Part shown: positions 34,901 through 46,519 of the stretch, in pieces
Layout of the letters: every line of letters starts with the position of its first letter
How positions within the stretch are numbered: position 1 is the stretch's first letter
Source: Chlorella sorokiniana
Taxonomy: Eukaryota; Chlorophyta; Trebouxiophyceae; Chlorellales; Chlorellaceae
Direction: 5' to 3'
DNA: 64,000 nt
Assembly (NCBI GenBank): GCA_025917655.1
Contig: CP084617.1
Location: 1,364,001 to 1,428,000, forward strand
Notes under the pieces: generated by a model
Told to the model about the DNA's origin: nothing
Databases searched by the model: none
The model's input: the letters and a program-made list of their open reading frames with translations, nothing else
Position numbers and translations under genes: made by a program

Positions 34901-36291
34901 TCTGTGCGTGACGGGCGGCTGGACCTAGGCGCGGCGGCGGCGGCTGCCCTGGCTGCCCTGCAAAGTGGTCCCAGCTCCGGCTTGCACAGTCTTGGGGGCG
35001 GAAGCGCGGGGTAGCTTCAGCATTGATGCGCCACCGGCGGTCGGCTGCGGCGCCCTTGGCGGCGCAACGTCAGCCGCGGCAGCTGTTGCGGCGTTGCTGG
35101 AAGGCAAAGCTATGCTGCCTGCTGAAGTGAGAGCCGCCAACGATGCCCACTCCGGTGCCGTCGCCATGTGCCTCAGGCAAGTGCGCCCGGTAGCTGGTTG
35201 CATACCTACCCACCTGACGCTACCATGGCCCACCAAGCACTGGTGGTGCTGTTAGTTCCACGCAGGTTTTCGCAGGACCATCTAGCGCCGGGCGCCTCTA
35301 CTGCTGCGGCTATACGTGCATTATCGACTTCGGGAGCGAGCAACAGCTTGCAGCAGACCCTCTGCAGCAGTTGTGGTTCCAGGTGCTGCAGTGCTACGTG
35401 GTGCTGCTGCGGGAGCTGCGCCAAGAGGAGCAGCAGCTGCACGTGCGGCGTGACGTGCCGGCAGAGGAGTTTGCCAGCGATGACGGACGCTGGCAGTTGG
35501 AGCTGCTGCAAGAGCTGTTCGCAGGTTGGCTGTCTGCCTCGTTGAGCTGCGTTGGGTATGTGTGTTTGGTGCTGGTTGCGTAGTCCTACTCGCATGCCCT
35601 CTTTCCTTGTGGATGGGGCAGGGTTCATGGAGGAAGTGATCGGCAGCATGGCAGGGCAGGTTCCCCTCAGGTGAGTTTGATTGCTATCAAGGGGGCCGGC
35701 CACCACAACCATGCCTGTTCTAATGGGATCCTTCTACCTTGCGCAGGAGCATCGCCGATGAAATAATGCGTCAATACGGCGGTGACCAGTGGGGCAATTT
35801 CAAGGTGCAAAACACATGAAACAGAAACATCACAACGTTTATTGCAAAGCCACATTCTCTCCTATTGCAATGCTCATGTGCAGGGAACTTTGTTGGGATT
35901 GCTTACGGCTTGTGGCGCCGAGCTGTCCATCTTGAAATGTGCTAATCGGGTGGTGGCAGCAGGTGCGCAGCTGTTGGCTCACCGGACAGCTTGTGGCAAC
36001 ATCTGCTACTTGGGTTATGGCACTTGCCTCCTTTTTGCAGACGGAGCTCACGTCCTAGGTCGTGGGTACAGAGATTGCATGCACCCCACCCCTGTGGGAG
36101 GCGCTCTTCAGGCGGCTTTCACGGCAAGGTCAGACCCTCGCAGCACCCTCACGCTTGTCAGCACCCAAGGAGCAAGCATCAGTGTGCGCATTCCCACAAG
36201 CGTGCAAGACTGGGTCCACAGAGGCGCCTTGCTTGGCACTGAGATGTTGGCAAAGGCTGCCGACGCGCCACATCGGCTACCTCAAGAGTAG
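25977..36291 (+). CDS. VPS8: VPS8, CORVET endosomal tethering complex subunit (C-terminus uncertain)
   Basis: VPS8 is the Rab5-binding subunit of CORVET, which tethers early endosomes. The ATG at 25977 gives MASAVDRLLEELLSSDEDE, donor at 26034, then a long acidic, Ala/Pro/Ser-rich disordered exon (26156-27602). The beta-propeller follows: KYLGLAAVGTSSGAVYVL (near 28028), LMAHNLSRHLSV (near 28815). The helical solenoid is closest to the animal protein: LPPFILGDQLPGVAPEVMQA (near 31120), LRMDLLSLDLNQ, LRLLVFLRCCLLGRGYP (near 31803), YPVLRYLCQLDAA (near 32440), RRAGYRQAEARVRHVEGAYE (near 33530), LPYLQSHDAYGVDECLQHCL (near 34575), LLERRGDVHSALRIQIQGL (near 34815) and MEEVIGSMAGQVPLRS (near 35627). 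The last clear homology is TLLGLLTACGAELSILKCAN (35885-35950). The RING domain that should follow is not recognisable before the TAG at 36291 and the repeats from 36411. More than twenty introns; one-base frame slip near 28375 in a GGGCGG tract. Confidence 0.88.
32823..32957 (+). repeat. 33-bp minisatellite, four copies, in a VPS8 intron
   Basis: The word CCTTGCCAG (one copy CATTGCCAG) recurs at 32836, 32869, 32902 and 32935, a strict 33-base step. The unit is open in a plus and a minus frame, but it lies between a donor near 32815 and an acceptor near 32992, so it is read as intronic. Confidence 0.85.
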
Positions 36292-36410
36292 GAGCATCTG
36301 CAAACAGCCGGTAACCCCTTGACGAACTATTGCCATGTCCATTTTTTGTGATGCAGACCTGCGATGTTAAGAAAATTGTCCACCTTCAGAGTGTTTCCGT
36401 GCACCCTAGT

Positions 36411-36617
36411 CACTAGTTGGGCAAGGCGGGCCTGAGGGCCTTGCACGCCATGTGGCGCAAGCTTACACAGATAGGGGGTCAGACTTATAGTCGTTGGAGG
36501 AGCAGGGGACTATGGCATGGTTCATTGAGTAGGAGCAGGTGGCAGTGGCCAGCTTTGTGCGCCATTGCTACTCTTTGTCATCGGCTGGTGACGACCCGGC
36601 TGGAGACGACACCAGTA
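36411..36617 (+). mobile_element. Truncated LINE fragment at the left edge of the satellite
   Basis: The plus strand reads KAGLRALHAMWRKLTQIG near 36422 and VAVASFVRHCYSLSS near 36540. The first matches GRRALHAMRRKLSHIG and the second VAVASFVHHFATV of the minus-strand LINE near 58650 and 57400, two pieces separated by over 1 kb there but about 100 bases here. It is thus an internally deleted scrap, not a gene, and the satellite starts immediately after it. Confidence 0.65.
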
Positions 36618-39600
36618 GCGGCGTTGCGCGAGAGCCATGGCGGTGCCGCTGCGAGTGGTTGGCCGAGTGATGTGTGCCTGGGGAGGAACCGGTCGGAGGC
36701 CATCCCAACCAACCTGCCCATGGCCGTGGGTGCGAAGTCACGCATGAACCACCGCAAGGGAGCATCGCGGCGTTGCGCGAGAGCCATGGCGGTGCCGCTG
36801 CGAGTTGTTGGCCGAGTGATGTGTGCCTGGGGAGGAGCCGATCGGATGCCATCGCAACCAACCTGCCCATGGCCGTGGGTGCGAAGCCACGCATGAACCA
36901 CCACAAGGGAGCATCGCGGCGTTGCGCGAGAGCCATGGCGGTGCTGCTGCGAGTGGTTGGCCTAGTGATGTGTGCCTGGGGAGGATCCGGTCGGAGGCCA
37001 TCCCAGCCAACCTGCCCATGGCCACAAGTTGCAAAGTCACGCATGAACCATCGCAAGGGAGCATCGCGGCGTTGCGCGAGAGCCATGGCGGTGCTGCTGC
37101 GAGTGGTTGGCCGAGTGATGTGTGCCCGGGAGGATCCGGGCGGATGCCATCCCAACCAACCTGCCCATGGCGGTGGGTGCGAAGCCACGCATGAACCACC
37201 ACAAGGGAGCATCGCGGCGTTGCGCGAGAGCCATGGCGGTGCTGCTGCGAGTGGTTGGCCTAGTGATGTGTGCCTGGGGAGGATCCGGTCGGAGGCCATC
37301 CCAGCCAACCTGCCCATGGCCACAAGTTGCAAAGTCACGCATGAACCATCGCAAGGGAGCATCGCGGCGTTGCGCGAGAGCCATGGCGGTGTCGCTGCGA
37401 GTTGTTGGCCGAGTGATGTGTGCCTTGGGAGGAGCCGATCGGATGCCATCGCAACCAACCTGCCCATGGCCGTGGGTGCGAAGTCACGCATGAACCACCA
37501 CAAGGGAGCATCGCGGCGTTGCGCGAGAGCCATGGCGGTGCCGCTGCGAGTGGTTGGCCGAGTGATGTGTGCCTGGGGAGGAGCCGATCGGATGCCATCG
37601 CAACCAACCTGCCCAAAGCCACAGGTTGCGAAGTCACGCATGAACCACCGCAAGGGAGCATCGCGGCGTTGAAGGAGAGCCATGGCGGTGCTGCTGCGAG
37701 TGGTTGGCCGAGTGATGTGTGCCTGGGGAGGAGCCGGTCGGATGCCATCCCAACCAACCTGCCCATGGCGGTGGGTGCGAAGTCACGCATGAACCACCGC
37801 AAGGGAGCATCGCGGCGTTGCGCGAGAGCCATGGCGGTGCTGCTGCGAGTGGTTGGCCTAGTGATGTGTGCCTGGGGAGGAACCGGTCTGAGGCCATCCC
37901 AGCCAACCTGCCCATGGCCACAAGTAGCAAAGTCACGCATGAACCACCACAAGGGAGCATCGCGGCGTTGCGCGAGAGCCATGGCGGTGCCGCTGCGAGT
38001 TGTTGGCCGAGTGATGTGTGCCTGGGGAGGAGCCGATCGGATGCCATCGCAACCAACCTGCCCATGGCCGTGGGTGCGAAGCCACGCATGAACCACCACA
38101 AGGGAGCATCGCGGCGTTGCGCGAGAGCCATGGCGGTGCTGCTGCGAGTGGTTGGCCTAGTGATGTGTGCCTGGGGAGGATCCGGTCGGAGGCCATCCCA
38201 GCCAACCTGCCCATGGCCACAAGTTGCAAAGTCACGCATGAACCATCGCAAGGGAGCATCGCGGCGTTGCGCGAGAGCCATGGCGGTGCTGCTGCGAGTG
38301 GTTGGCCGAGTGATGTGTGCCCGGGAGGATCCGGGCGGATGCCATCCCAACCAACCTGCCCATGGCGGTGGGTGCGAAGCCACGCATGAACCACCACAAG
38401 GGAGCATCGCGGCGTTGCGCGAGAGCCATGGCGGTGCTGCTGCGAGTGGTTGGCCTAGTGATGTGTGCCTGGGGAGGATCCGGTCGGAGGCCATCCCAGC
38501 CAACCTGCCCATGGCCACAAGTTGCAAAGTCACGCATGAACCATCGCAAGGGAGCATCGCGGCGTTGCGCGAGAGCCATGGCGGTGTCGCTGCGAGTTGT
38601 TGGCCGAGTGATGTGTGCCTTGGGAGGAGCCGATCGGATGCCATCGCAACCAACCTGCCCATGGCCGTGGGTGCGAAGTCACGCATGAACCACCACAAGG
38701 GAGCATCGCGGCGTTGCGCGAGAGCCATGGCGGTGCCGCTGCGAGTGGTTGGCCGAGTGATGTGTGCCTGGGGAGGAGCCGATCGGATGCCATCGCAACC
38801 AACCTGCCCAAAGCCACAGGTTGCGAAGTCACGCATGAACCACCGCAAGGGAGCATCGCGGCGTTGAAGGAGAGCCATGGCGGTGCTGCTGCGAGTGGTT
38901 GGCCGAGTGATGTGTGCCTGGGGAGGAGCCGGTCGGATGCCATCCCAACCAACCTGCCCATGGCGGTGGGTGCGAAGTCACGCATGAACCACCGCAAGGG
39001 AGCATCGCGGCGTTGCGCGAGAGCCATGGCGGTGCTGCTGCGAGTGGTTGGCCTAGTGATGTGTGCCTGGGGAGGAACCGGTCTGAGGCCATCCCAGCCA
39101 ACCTGCCCATGGCCACAAGTAGCAAAGTCACGCATGAACCATCGCAAGGGAGCATCGCGGCGTTGCGCGAGAGCCATGGCGGTGCCGCTGCGAGTGGTTG
39201 GCCTAGTGATGTGTGCCTGGGGAGGAACCGGTCGGAGGCCATCCCAGCCAACCTGCCCATGGCCACAAGTTGCAAAGTCACGCATGAACCATCGCAAGGG
39301 AGCATCGCGGCGTTGCGCGAGAGCCATGGCGGTGCCGCTGCGAGTTGTTGGCCGAGTGATGTGTGCCTTGGGAGGAGCCGATCGGATGCCATCGCAACCA
39401 ACCTGCCCATGGCGGTGGGTGCGAAGCCACGCATGAACCACCACAAGGGAGCATCGCGGCGTTGCGCGAGAGCCATGGCGGTGCTGCTGCGAGTGGTTGG
39501 CCTAGTGATGTGTGCCTGGGGAGGATCCGGTCGGAGGCCATCCCAGCCAACCTGCCCATGGCCACAAGTTGCAAAGTCACGCATGAACCATCGCAAGGGA

Positions 39601-42600
39601 GCATCGCGGCGTTGCGCGAGAGCCATGGCGGTGCTGCTGCGAGTTGTTGGCCGAGTGATGTGTGCCCGGGAGGATCCGGGCGGATGCCATCCCAACCAAC
39701 CTGCCCATGGCCGTGGGTGCGAAGCCACGCATGAACCACCACAAGGGAGCATCGCGGCGTTGCGCGAGAGCCATGGCGGTGCTGCTGCGAGTGGTTGGCC
39801 TAGTGATGTGTGCCTGGGGAGGATCCGGTCGGATGCCATCGCAACCAACCTGCCCAAAGCCACAGGTTGCGAAGTCACGCATGAACCACCGCAAGGGAGC
39901 ATCGCGGCGTTGAAGGAGAGCCATGGCGGTGCTGCTGCGAGTGGTTGGCCGAGTGATGTGTGCCCGGGAGGATCCGGGCGGATGCCATCCCAACCAACCT
40001 GCCCATGGCGGTGGGTGCGAAGCCACGCATGAACCACCACAAGGGAGCATCGCGGCGTTGCGCGAGAGCCATGGCGGTGCTGCTGCGAGTGGTTGGCCTA
40101 GTGATGTGTGCCTGGGGAGGATCCGGTCGGAGGCCATCCCAGCCAACCTGCCCATGGCCACAAGTTGCAAAGTCACGCATGAACCATCGCAAGGGAGCAT
40201 CGCGGCGTTGCGCGAGAGCCATGGCGGTGTCGCTGCGAGTTGTTGGCCGAGTGATGTGTGCCTTGGGAGGAGCCGATCGGATGCCATCGCAACCAACCTG
40301 CCCATGGCCGTGGGTGCGAAGTCACGCATGAACCACCACAAGGGAGCATCGCGGCGTTGCGCGAGAGCCATGGCGGTGCCGCTGCGAGTGGTTGGCCGAG
40401 TGATGTGTGCCTGGGGAGGAGCCGATCGGATGCCATCGCAACCAACCTGCCCAAAGCCACAGGTTGCGAAGTCACGCATGAACCACCGCAAGGGAGCATC
40501 GCGGCGTTGAAGGAGAGCCATGGCGGTGCTGCTGCGAGTGGTTGGCCGAGTGATGTGTGCCTGGGGAGGAGCCGGTCGGATGCCATCCCAACCAACCTGC
40601 CCATGGCGGTGGGTGCGAAGTCACGCATGAACCACCGCAAGGGAGCATCGCGGCGTTGCGCGAGAGCCATGGCGGTGCTGCTGCGAGTGGTTGGCCTAGT
40701 GATGTGTGCCTGGGGAGGAACCGGTCTGAGGCCATCCCAGCCAACCTGCCCATGGCCACAAGTAGCAAAGTCACGCATGAACCATCGCAAGGGAGCATCG
40801 CGGCGTTGCGCGAGAGCCATGGCGGTGCCGCTGCGAGTTGTTGGCCGAGTGATGTGTGCCTGGGGAGGAGCCGATCGGATGCCATCGCAACCAACCTGCC
40901 CATGGCGGTGGGTGCGAAGTCACGCATGAACCACCGCAAGGGAGCATCGCGGCGTTGCGCGAGAGCCATGGCGGTGCTGCTGCGAGTGGTTGGCCTAGTG
41001 ATGTGTGCCTGGGGAGGAACCGGTCTGAGGCCATCCCAGCCAACCTGCCCATGGCCACAAGTAGCAAAGTCACGCATGAACCACCACAAGGGAGCATCGC
41101 GGCGTTGCGCGAGAGCCATGGCGGTGCCGCTGCGAGTTGTTGGCCGAGTGATGTGTGCCTGGGGAGGAGCCGATCGGATGCCATCGCAACCAACCTGCCC
41201 ATGGCCGTGGGTGCGAAGCCACGCATGAACCACCACAAGGGAGCATCGCGGCGTTGCGCGAGAGCCATGGCGGTGCTGCTGCGAGTGGTTGGCCTAGTGA
41301 TGTGTGCCTGGGGAGGATCCGGTCGGAGGCCATCCCAGCCAACCTGCCCATGGCCACAAGTTGCAAAGTCACGCATGAACCATCGCAAGGGAGCATCGCG
41401 GCGTTGCGCGAGAGCCATGGCGGTGCTGCTGCGAGTGGTTGGCCGAGTGATGTGTGCCCGGGGAGGATCCGGGCGGATGCCATCCCAACCAACCTGCCCA
41501 TGGCGGTGGGTGCGAAGCCACGCATGAACCACCACAAGGGAGCATCGCGGCGTTGCGCGAGAGCCATGGCGGTGCTGCTGCGAGTGGTTGGCCGAGTGAT
41601 GTGTGCCCGGGAGGATCCGGGCGGATGCCATCCCAACCAACCTGCCCATGGCGGTGGGTGCGAAGCCACGCATGACCACCACAAGGGAGCATCGCGGCGT
41701 TGCGCGAGAGCCATGGCGGTGCTGCTGCGAGTGGTTGGCCTAGTGATGTGTGCCTGGGGAGGATCCGGTCGGAGGCCATCCCAGCCAACCTGCCCATGGC
41801 CACAAGTTGCAAAGTCACGCATGAACCATCGCAAGGGAGCATCGCGGCGTTGCGCGAGAGCCATGGCGGTGTCGCTGCGAGTTGTTGGCCGAGTGATGTG
41901 TGCCTTGGGAGGAGCCGATCGGATGCCATCGCAACCAACCTGCCCATGGCCGTGGGTGCGAAGTCACGCATGAACCACCACAAGGGAGCATCGCGGCGTT
42001 GCGCGAGAGCCATGGCGGTGCCGCTGCGAGTGGTTGGCCGAGTGATGTGTGCCTGGGGAGGAGCCGATCGGATGCCATCGCAACCAACCTGCCCAAAGCC
42101 ACAGGTTGCGAAGTCACGCATGAACCACCGCAAGGGAGCATCGCGGCGTTGAAGGAGAGCCATGGCGGTGCTGCTGCGAGTGGTTGGCCGAGTGATGTGT
42201 GCCTGGGGAGGAGCCGGTCGGATGCCATCCCAACCAACCTGCCCATGGCGGTGGGTGCGAAGTCACGCATGAACCACCGCAAGGGAGCATCGCGGCGTTG
42301 CGCGAGAGCCATGGCGGTGCTGCTGCGAGTGGTTGGCCTAGTGATGTGTGCCTGGGGAGGAACCGGTCTGAGGCCATCCCAGCCAACCTGCCCATGGCCA
42401 CAAGTAGCAAAGTCACGCATGAACCATCGCAAGGGAGCATCGCGGCGTTGCGCGAGAGCCATGGCGGTGCCGCTGCGAGTGGTTGGCCTAGTGATGTGTG
42501 CCTGGGGAGGAACCGGTCGGAGGCCATCCCAGCCAACCTGCCCATGGCCACAAGTTGCAAAGTCACGCATGAACCATCGCAAGGGAGCATCGCGGCGTTG

Positions 42601-44920
42601 CGCGAGAGCCATGGCGGTGCCGCTGCGAGTGGTTGGCCTAGTGATGTGTGCCTGGGGAGGAACCGGTCTGAGGCCATCCCAGCCAACCTGCCCATGGCCA
42701 CAAGTAGCAAAGTCACGCATGAACCATCGCAAGGGAGCATCGCGGCGTTGCGCGAGAGCCATGGCGGTGCCGCTGCGAGTGGTTGGCCTAGTGATGTGTG
42801 CCTGGGGAGGAACCGGTCGGAGGCCATCCCAGCCAACCTGCCCATGGCCACAAGTTGCAAAGTCACGCATGAACCATCGCAAGGGAGCATCGCGGCGTTG
42901 CGCGAGAGCCATGGCGGTGCTGCTGCGAGTGGTTGGCCTAGTGATGTGTGCCTGGGGAGGATCCGGTCGGAGGCCATCCCAGCCAACCTGCCCATGGCCA
43001 CAAGTTGCAAAGTCACGCATGAACCATCGCAAGGGAGCATCGCGGCGTTGCGCGAGAGCCATGGCGGTGCCGCTGCGAGTGGTTGGCCGAGTGATGTGTG
43101 CCTGGGGAGGAGCCGGGCGGATGCCATCCCAACCAACCTGCCCATGGCCGTGGGTGCGAAGCCACGCATGAACCACCACAAGGGAGCATCGCGGCGTTGC
43201 GCGAGAGCCATGGCGGTGCTGCTGCGAGTGGTTGGCCGAGTGATGTGTGCCTGGGGAGGAGCCGGTCAGATGCCATCCCAACCAACCTGCCCATGGCGGT
43301 GGGTGCGAAGTCACGCATGAACCACCACAAGGGAGCATCGCGGCGTTGCGCGAGAGCCATGGCGGTGCCGCTGCGAGTGGTTGGCCGAGTGATGTGTGCC
43401 TGGGGAGGAACCGGTCGGTTGCCATCCCAACCAACCTGCCCATGGCCGTGGGTGCGAAGCCACGCTTGAACCACCGCAAGGGAGCATCGCGGCGTTGCGC
43501 GAGAGCCATGGCGGTGCCGTTGCGAGTGGTTGGCCTAGTGATGTGTGCCTGGGGAGGAGCCGGTCGGAGGCCATCCCAGCCAACCTGCCCATGGCCACAA
43601 GTTGCAAAGCCACGCATGAACCATCGCAAGGGAGCATCGCGGCGTTGCGCGAGAGCCATGGCTGTGCTGCTGCGAGTGGTTGGCCGAGTGATGTGTGCCT
43701 GGGGAGGAACCGGTCGGTTGCCATCCCAACCAACCTGCCCATGGCCGTGGGTGCAAAGCCACGCTTGAACCATCGCAAGGGAGCATCGCGGCGTTGCGCG
43801 AGAGCCATGGCTGTGCTGCTGCGAGTGGTTGGCCGAGTGATGTGTGCCTGGGGAGGATCCGGTCGGAGGCCATCCCAACCAACCTGCCCATGGCCGTAGG
43901 TGCGAAGCCACGCATGAACCACCACAAGGGAGCATCGCGGCGTTGCGCGAGAGCCATGGCGGTGCTGCTGCGAGTGATTGGCCGAGTGATGTGTGCCTGG
44001 GGAGGAGCCGGTCAGATGCCATCCCAACCAACCTGCCCATGGCGGTGGGTGCGAAGCCTCGCATGAACCACCTCAAGGGAGCATCGCGGCGTTCCGCGAG
44101 AGCCATGGCGGTGCTGCTGCGAGTGATTGGCCGAGTGATGTGTGCCTGGGGAGGAGCCGGTCAGATGCCATCCCAACCAACCTGCCCATGGCGGTGGGTG
44201 CGAAGTCACGCATGAACCACCACAAGGGAGCATCGCGGCGTTGCGCGAGAGCCATGGCTGTGCTGCTGCGAGTGGTTGGCCGAGTGATGTGTGCCAGGGG
44301 AGGAGCCGGTCGGATGCCATCCCAACCAACCTGCCCATGGCGGTGGGCGCGAAGCCACGCATGAACCACCGCAAGGGAGCATCGCGGCGTTGCGCGAGAG
44401 CCATGGCGGTGCTGCTGCGAGTGGTTGGCCGAGTGATGTGTGCCTGGGGAGGATCCGGTCGGATGCCATCCCAACCAACCTGCCCATGGCCGTGGGTGCA
44501 AAGTCACGCATGAACCACCGCAAGGGAGCATCGCGGCGTTGCGCGAGAGCCATGGCTGTGCTGCTGCGAGTGGTTGGCCGAGTGATGTGTGCCAGGGGAG
44601 GAGCCGGTCGGATGCCATCCCAACCAACCTGCCCATGGCCGTGGGTGCGAAGCCTCGCATGAACCACCTCAAGGCATCGCGGCGTTGCGCGAGAGCCATG
44701 GCTGTGCTGCTGCGAGTGGTTGGCCGAGTGATGTGTGCCAGGGGAGGAGCCGGTCGGATGCCATCCCAACCAACCTGCCCATGGCGGTGGGCGCGAAGCC
44801 ACGCATGAACCATCGCAAGGGAGCATCGCGGCGTTGCGCGAGAGCCATGGCGGTGCTGCTGCGAGTGGTTGGCCGAGTGATGTGTGCCTGGGGAGGAACC
44901 GGTCGGATGCCATCCCAACC
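36618..44920. repeat. Satellite array: about 55 units of 149/150 bp with higher-order structure
   Basis: The word GAGCCATGG recurs at 36632, 36781, 36930 and so on to 44842. Two unit types exist: 149 bp (with GCCGTGGGTGCGAAG or GCGGTGGGTGCGAAG) and 150 bp (with GCCACAAGTTGCAAAG or GTAGCAAAG). Units are roughly 90-99 percent alike. A diagnostic variant with GTTGAAGG in place of GTTGCGCG sits near 37670, 38865, 39910, 40508 and 42150; the blocks before it share the same order of variants, giving higher-order repeats of about 1,195 bp (8 units) and 1,642 bp (11 units). Units right of about 43,100 are more diverged and lack that order, as expected at an array edge. The unit holds two CCATGG sites and few stop codons on either strand. 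No host protein family was recognised in it. Confidence 0.97.
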
Positions 44921-46193
44921 TGTTAAGATGTGACTGAGCCACTTGTCCAGCCTGCACACCCGCAGCACATCTCCCCAGCTGCCACGTGGCAGGCGCTGCT
45001 GACGTGGACACATTTTCGTCATGCATGAGCCCAACTTAGCTAATACGCCCAGACACCCTTCGATTATGCTTCCCCACTTTATTCTAAGTTGATCGACACA
45101 AACGCCATGCATTTCTGTGCACCTGAGCCCCGCCGTTATTCCTCTGGCCACCCTGGATACCACCACTTCGGACACCACTCCGCAAATGCCGGAATAATGC
45201 CAAAAGCAGCATTGTTCTGCTCCAGCATACTTAGCGCCATTCTGCGCCCTTTTCCATACTCTTGCGCACTTTGTAACTGCCTCCATCCAACAGGTTATGG
45301 GCCCCAGCTCCCTCCTCTGCCCTTGAGTCCGGCACACGCTCTTGCCGTCACCCCAGACGCCTTTTCTCGCTGCCAGCGCCCGAGCACCACACGCGAGCAC
45401 TTCCGCCTCGACCTCCGGAACGGCGCTTTCAGACCGAAGCCTCTCAGACCAAGCCCGCCTTTGCTTGCGGCATATTTCGCGCATAGCAGCGCCTTTTCGC
45501 TCGCACAGCGCCGCCTTTCGCTCGCACAGCCAGCGCCTTTTGCTGCATAGCTGCCAGCCTGCAGCCGGCAGCATAATTCTGCTTTCCGGCAGCCTAAATC
45601 TGCATTCGACAGCACCTGCTTGCAAAGAGACAGCTGCTTGAGCAGCTGTGTAGCAGCCGACAGCGAGTAAGCGAGTTGGGTCACTTGTGACCAGCTCGAT
45701 ACCCCGCCTCCCGCCAAGTTACTAAACTTCCACTTTGCCTCAACCCACTGCCGTAGCTCTACGCTGACACAACCACTTAAGATAAGTGCAAGCAGCGCCC
45801 TAGCGCCTCCGTGCGCCGTTGCTCCGCCCCTCTGGCCCCTCCGTTATTGGCGGTGCCCCAGCGCCTAAGTGCGCCGCTGCCTTTGCCCCCGGGCACTCTC
45901 CTTTTGGCAGTGCCCTAGCGCCGTCGAGCGCCGCTGCCATCCACATCTGTCCTGCCCCCCTTTCCCGTCTATTCCTCCACTTCTCCTACATTTACTCAAA
46001 GGTGGTGCACGGGCTGTGCTGTCCTCGTGTGGCACGCAGCTCCCCGTTCGGTGCCTGGCCTCGTGTGCCACGTACCGGCTACTTATTCTTAGGCACCGAC
46101 CTTCCCCACCTTTCCGCCAGCCATCTCCGGCGGCACAATCTGCGGCACACCTTGCCGCGGCACCTCCGAGCACGCACTAGCAGAGGCACAAGG
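44921..46193 (+). mobile_element. Ty1/copia relic: one LTR plus leader only
   Basis: Same family as the copia at 48368. The LTR runs 44921-45292 (TGTTAAGATG ... CCATCCAACA), followed by the primer site GGTTATGGGCCCCAGC at 45293 and the long leader up to AGGCACAAGG at 46193. No coding part remains; a LINE poly-A end follows directly. The left end abuts the last satellite unit. It is the oldest-looking of the three copies here by divergence. Confidence 0.85.
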
Positions 46194-46519
46194 TTTTTTT
46201 TTTTTTTTTTTTTTTGAGGGGTGCTCTTACACTTGAGACGTGGGGATCTCAAGAAGCGTAGGTAGGCCGAAGCCACGAAGCATCATGACCGATGAGGCAG
46301 CCAAACAGCAGCGCGAACGCGCATGTGTGACAAGATGGGGCATGCAGTCACGGGGGTGGTACGCATTTTTTTTTTTCTTTTTGTTTTGTGTGTGTATGTG
46401 TGTTCGGTATGTCGCTGTGAAAGCAGATGAAACGCGAGATCCCGGCAACCGCCAGACTGGGGCAGGCAGCGGCACAACGGGGCAAGGCAAAGAACTGAAA
46501 GACCCGAGGCGAGGATGGA
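46194..46519 (-). mobile_element. LINE 3' end with poly-A tail (copy A)
   Basis: On the minus strand the element ends in A22 (46194-46215). A TGTAA word (TTACA on plus, 46227-46231) lies 12 bases before the tail, the chlorophyte poly-A signal. The 3' UTR is nearly identical to copies B (54585) and C (55484). It is cut at 46519 by the short LTR element. Confidence 0.8.

Noticed and set aside
1-36291. rRNA, snRNA or telomere (TTTAGGG) sequence
   Set aside because: Looked for and not seen; no stretch resembled conserved rRNA cores or telomeric repeats.
41815-44106. 763-codon minus-strand open frame inside the satellite, and similar 300-420-codon frames on plus
   Set aside because: They cycle through the 149/150-bp repeat, appear on both strands, and match no protein family; they follow from the low stop content of the unit.
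36618-44920. Possible CRISPR array
   Set aside because: Units are contiguous with no unique spacers, far too long, and the sequence is eukaryotic.
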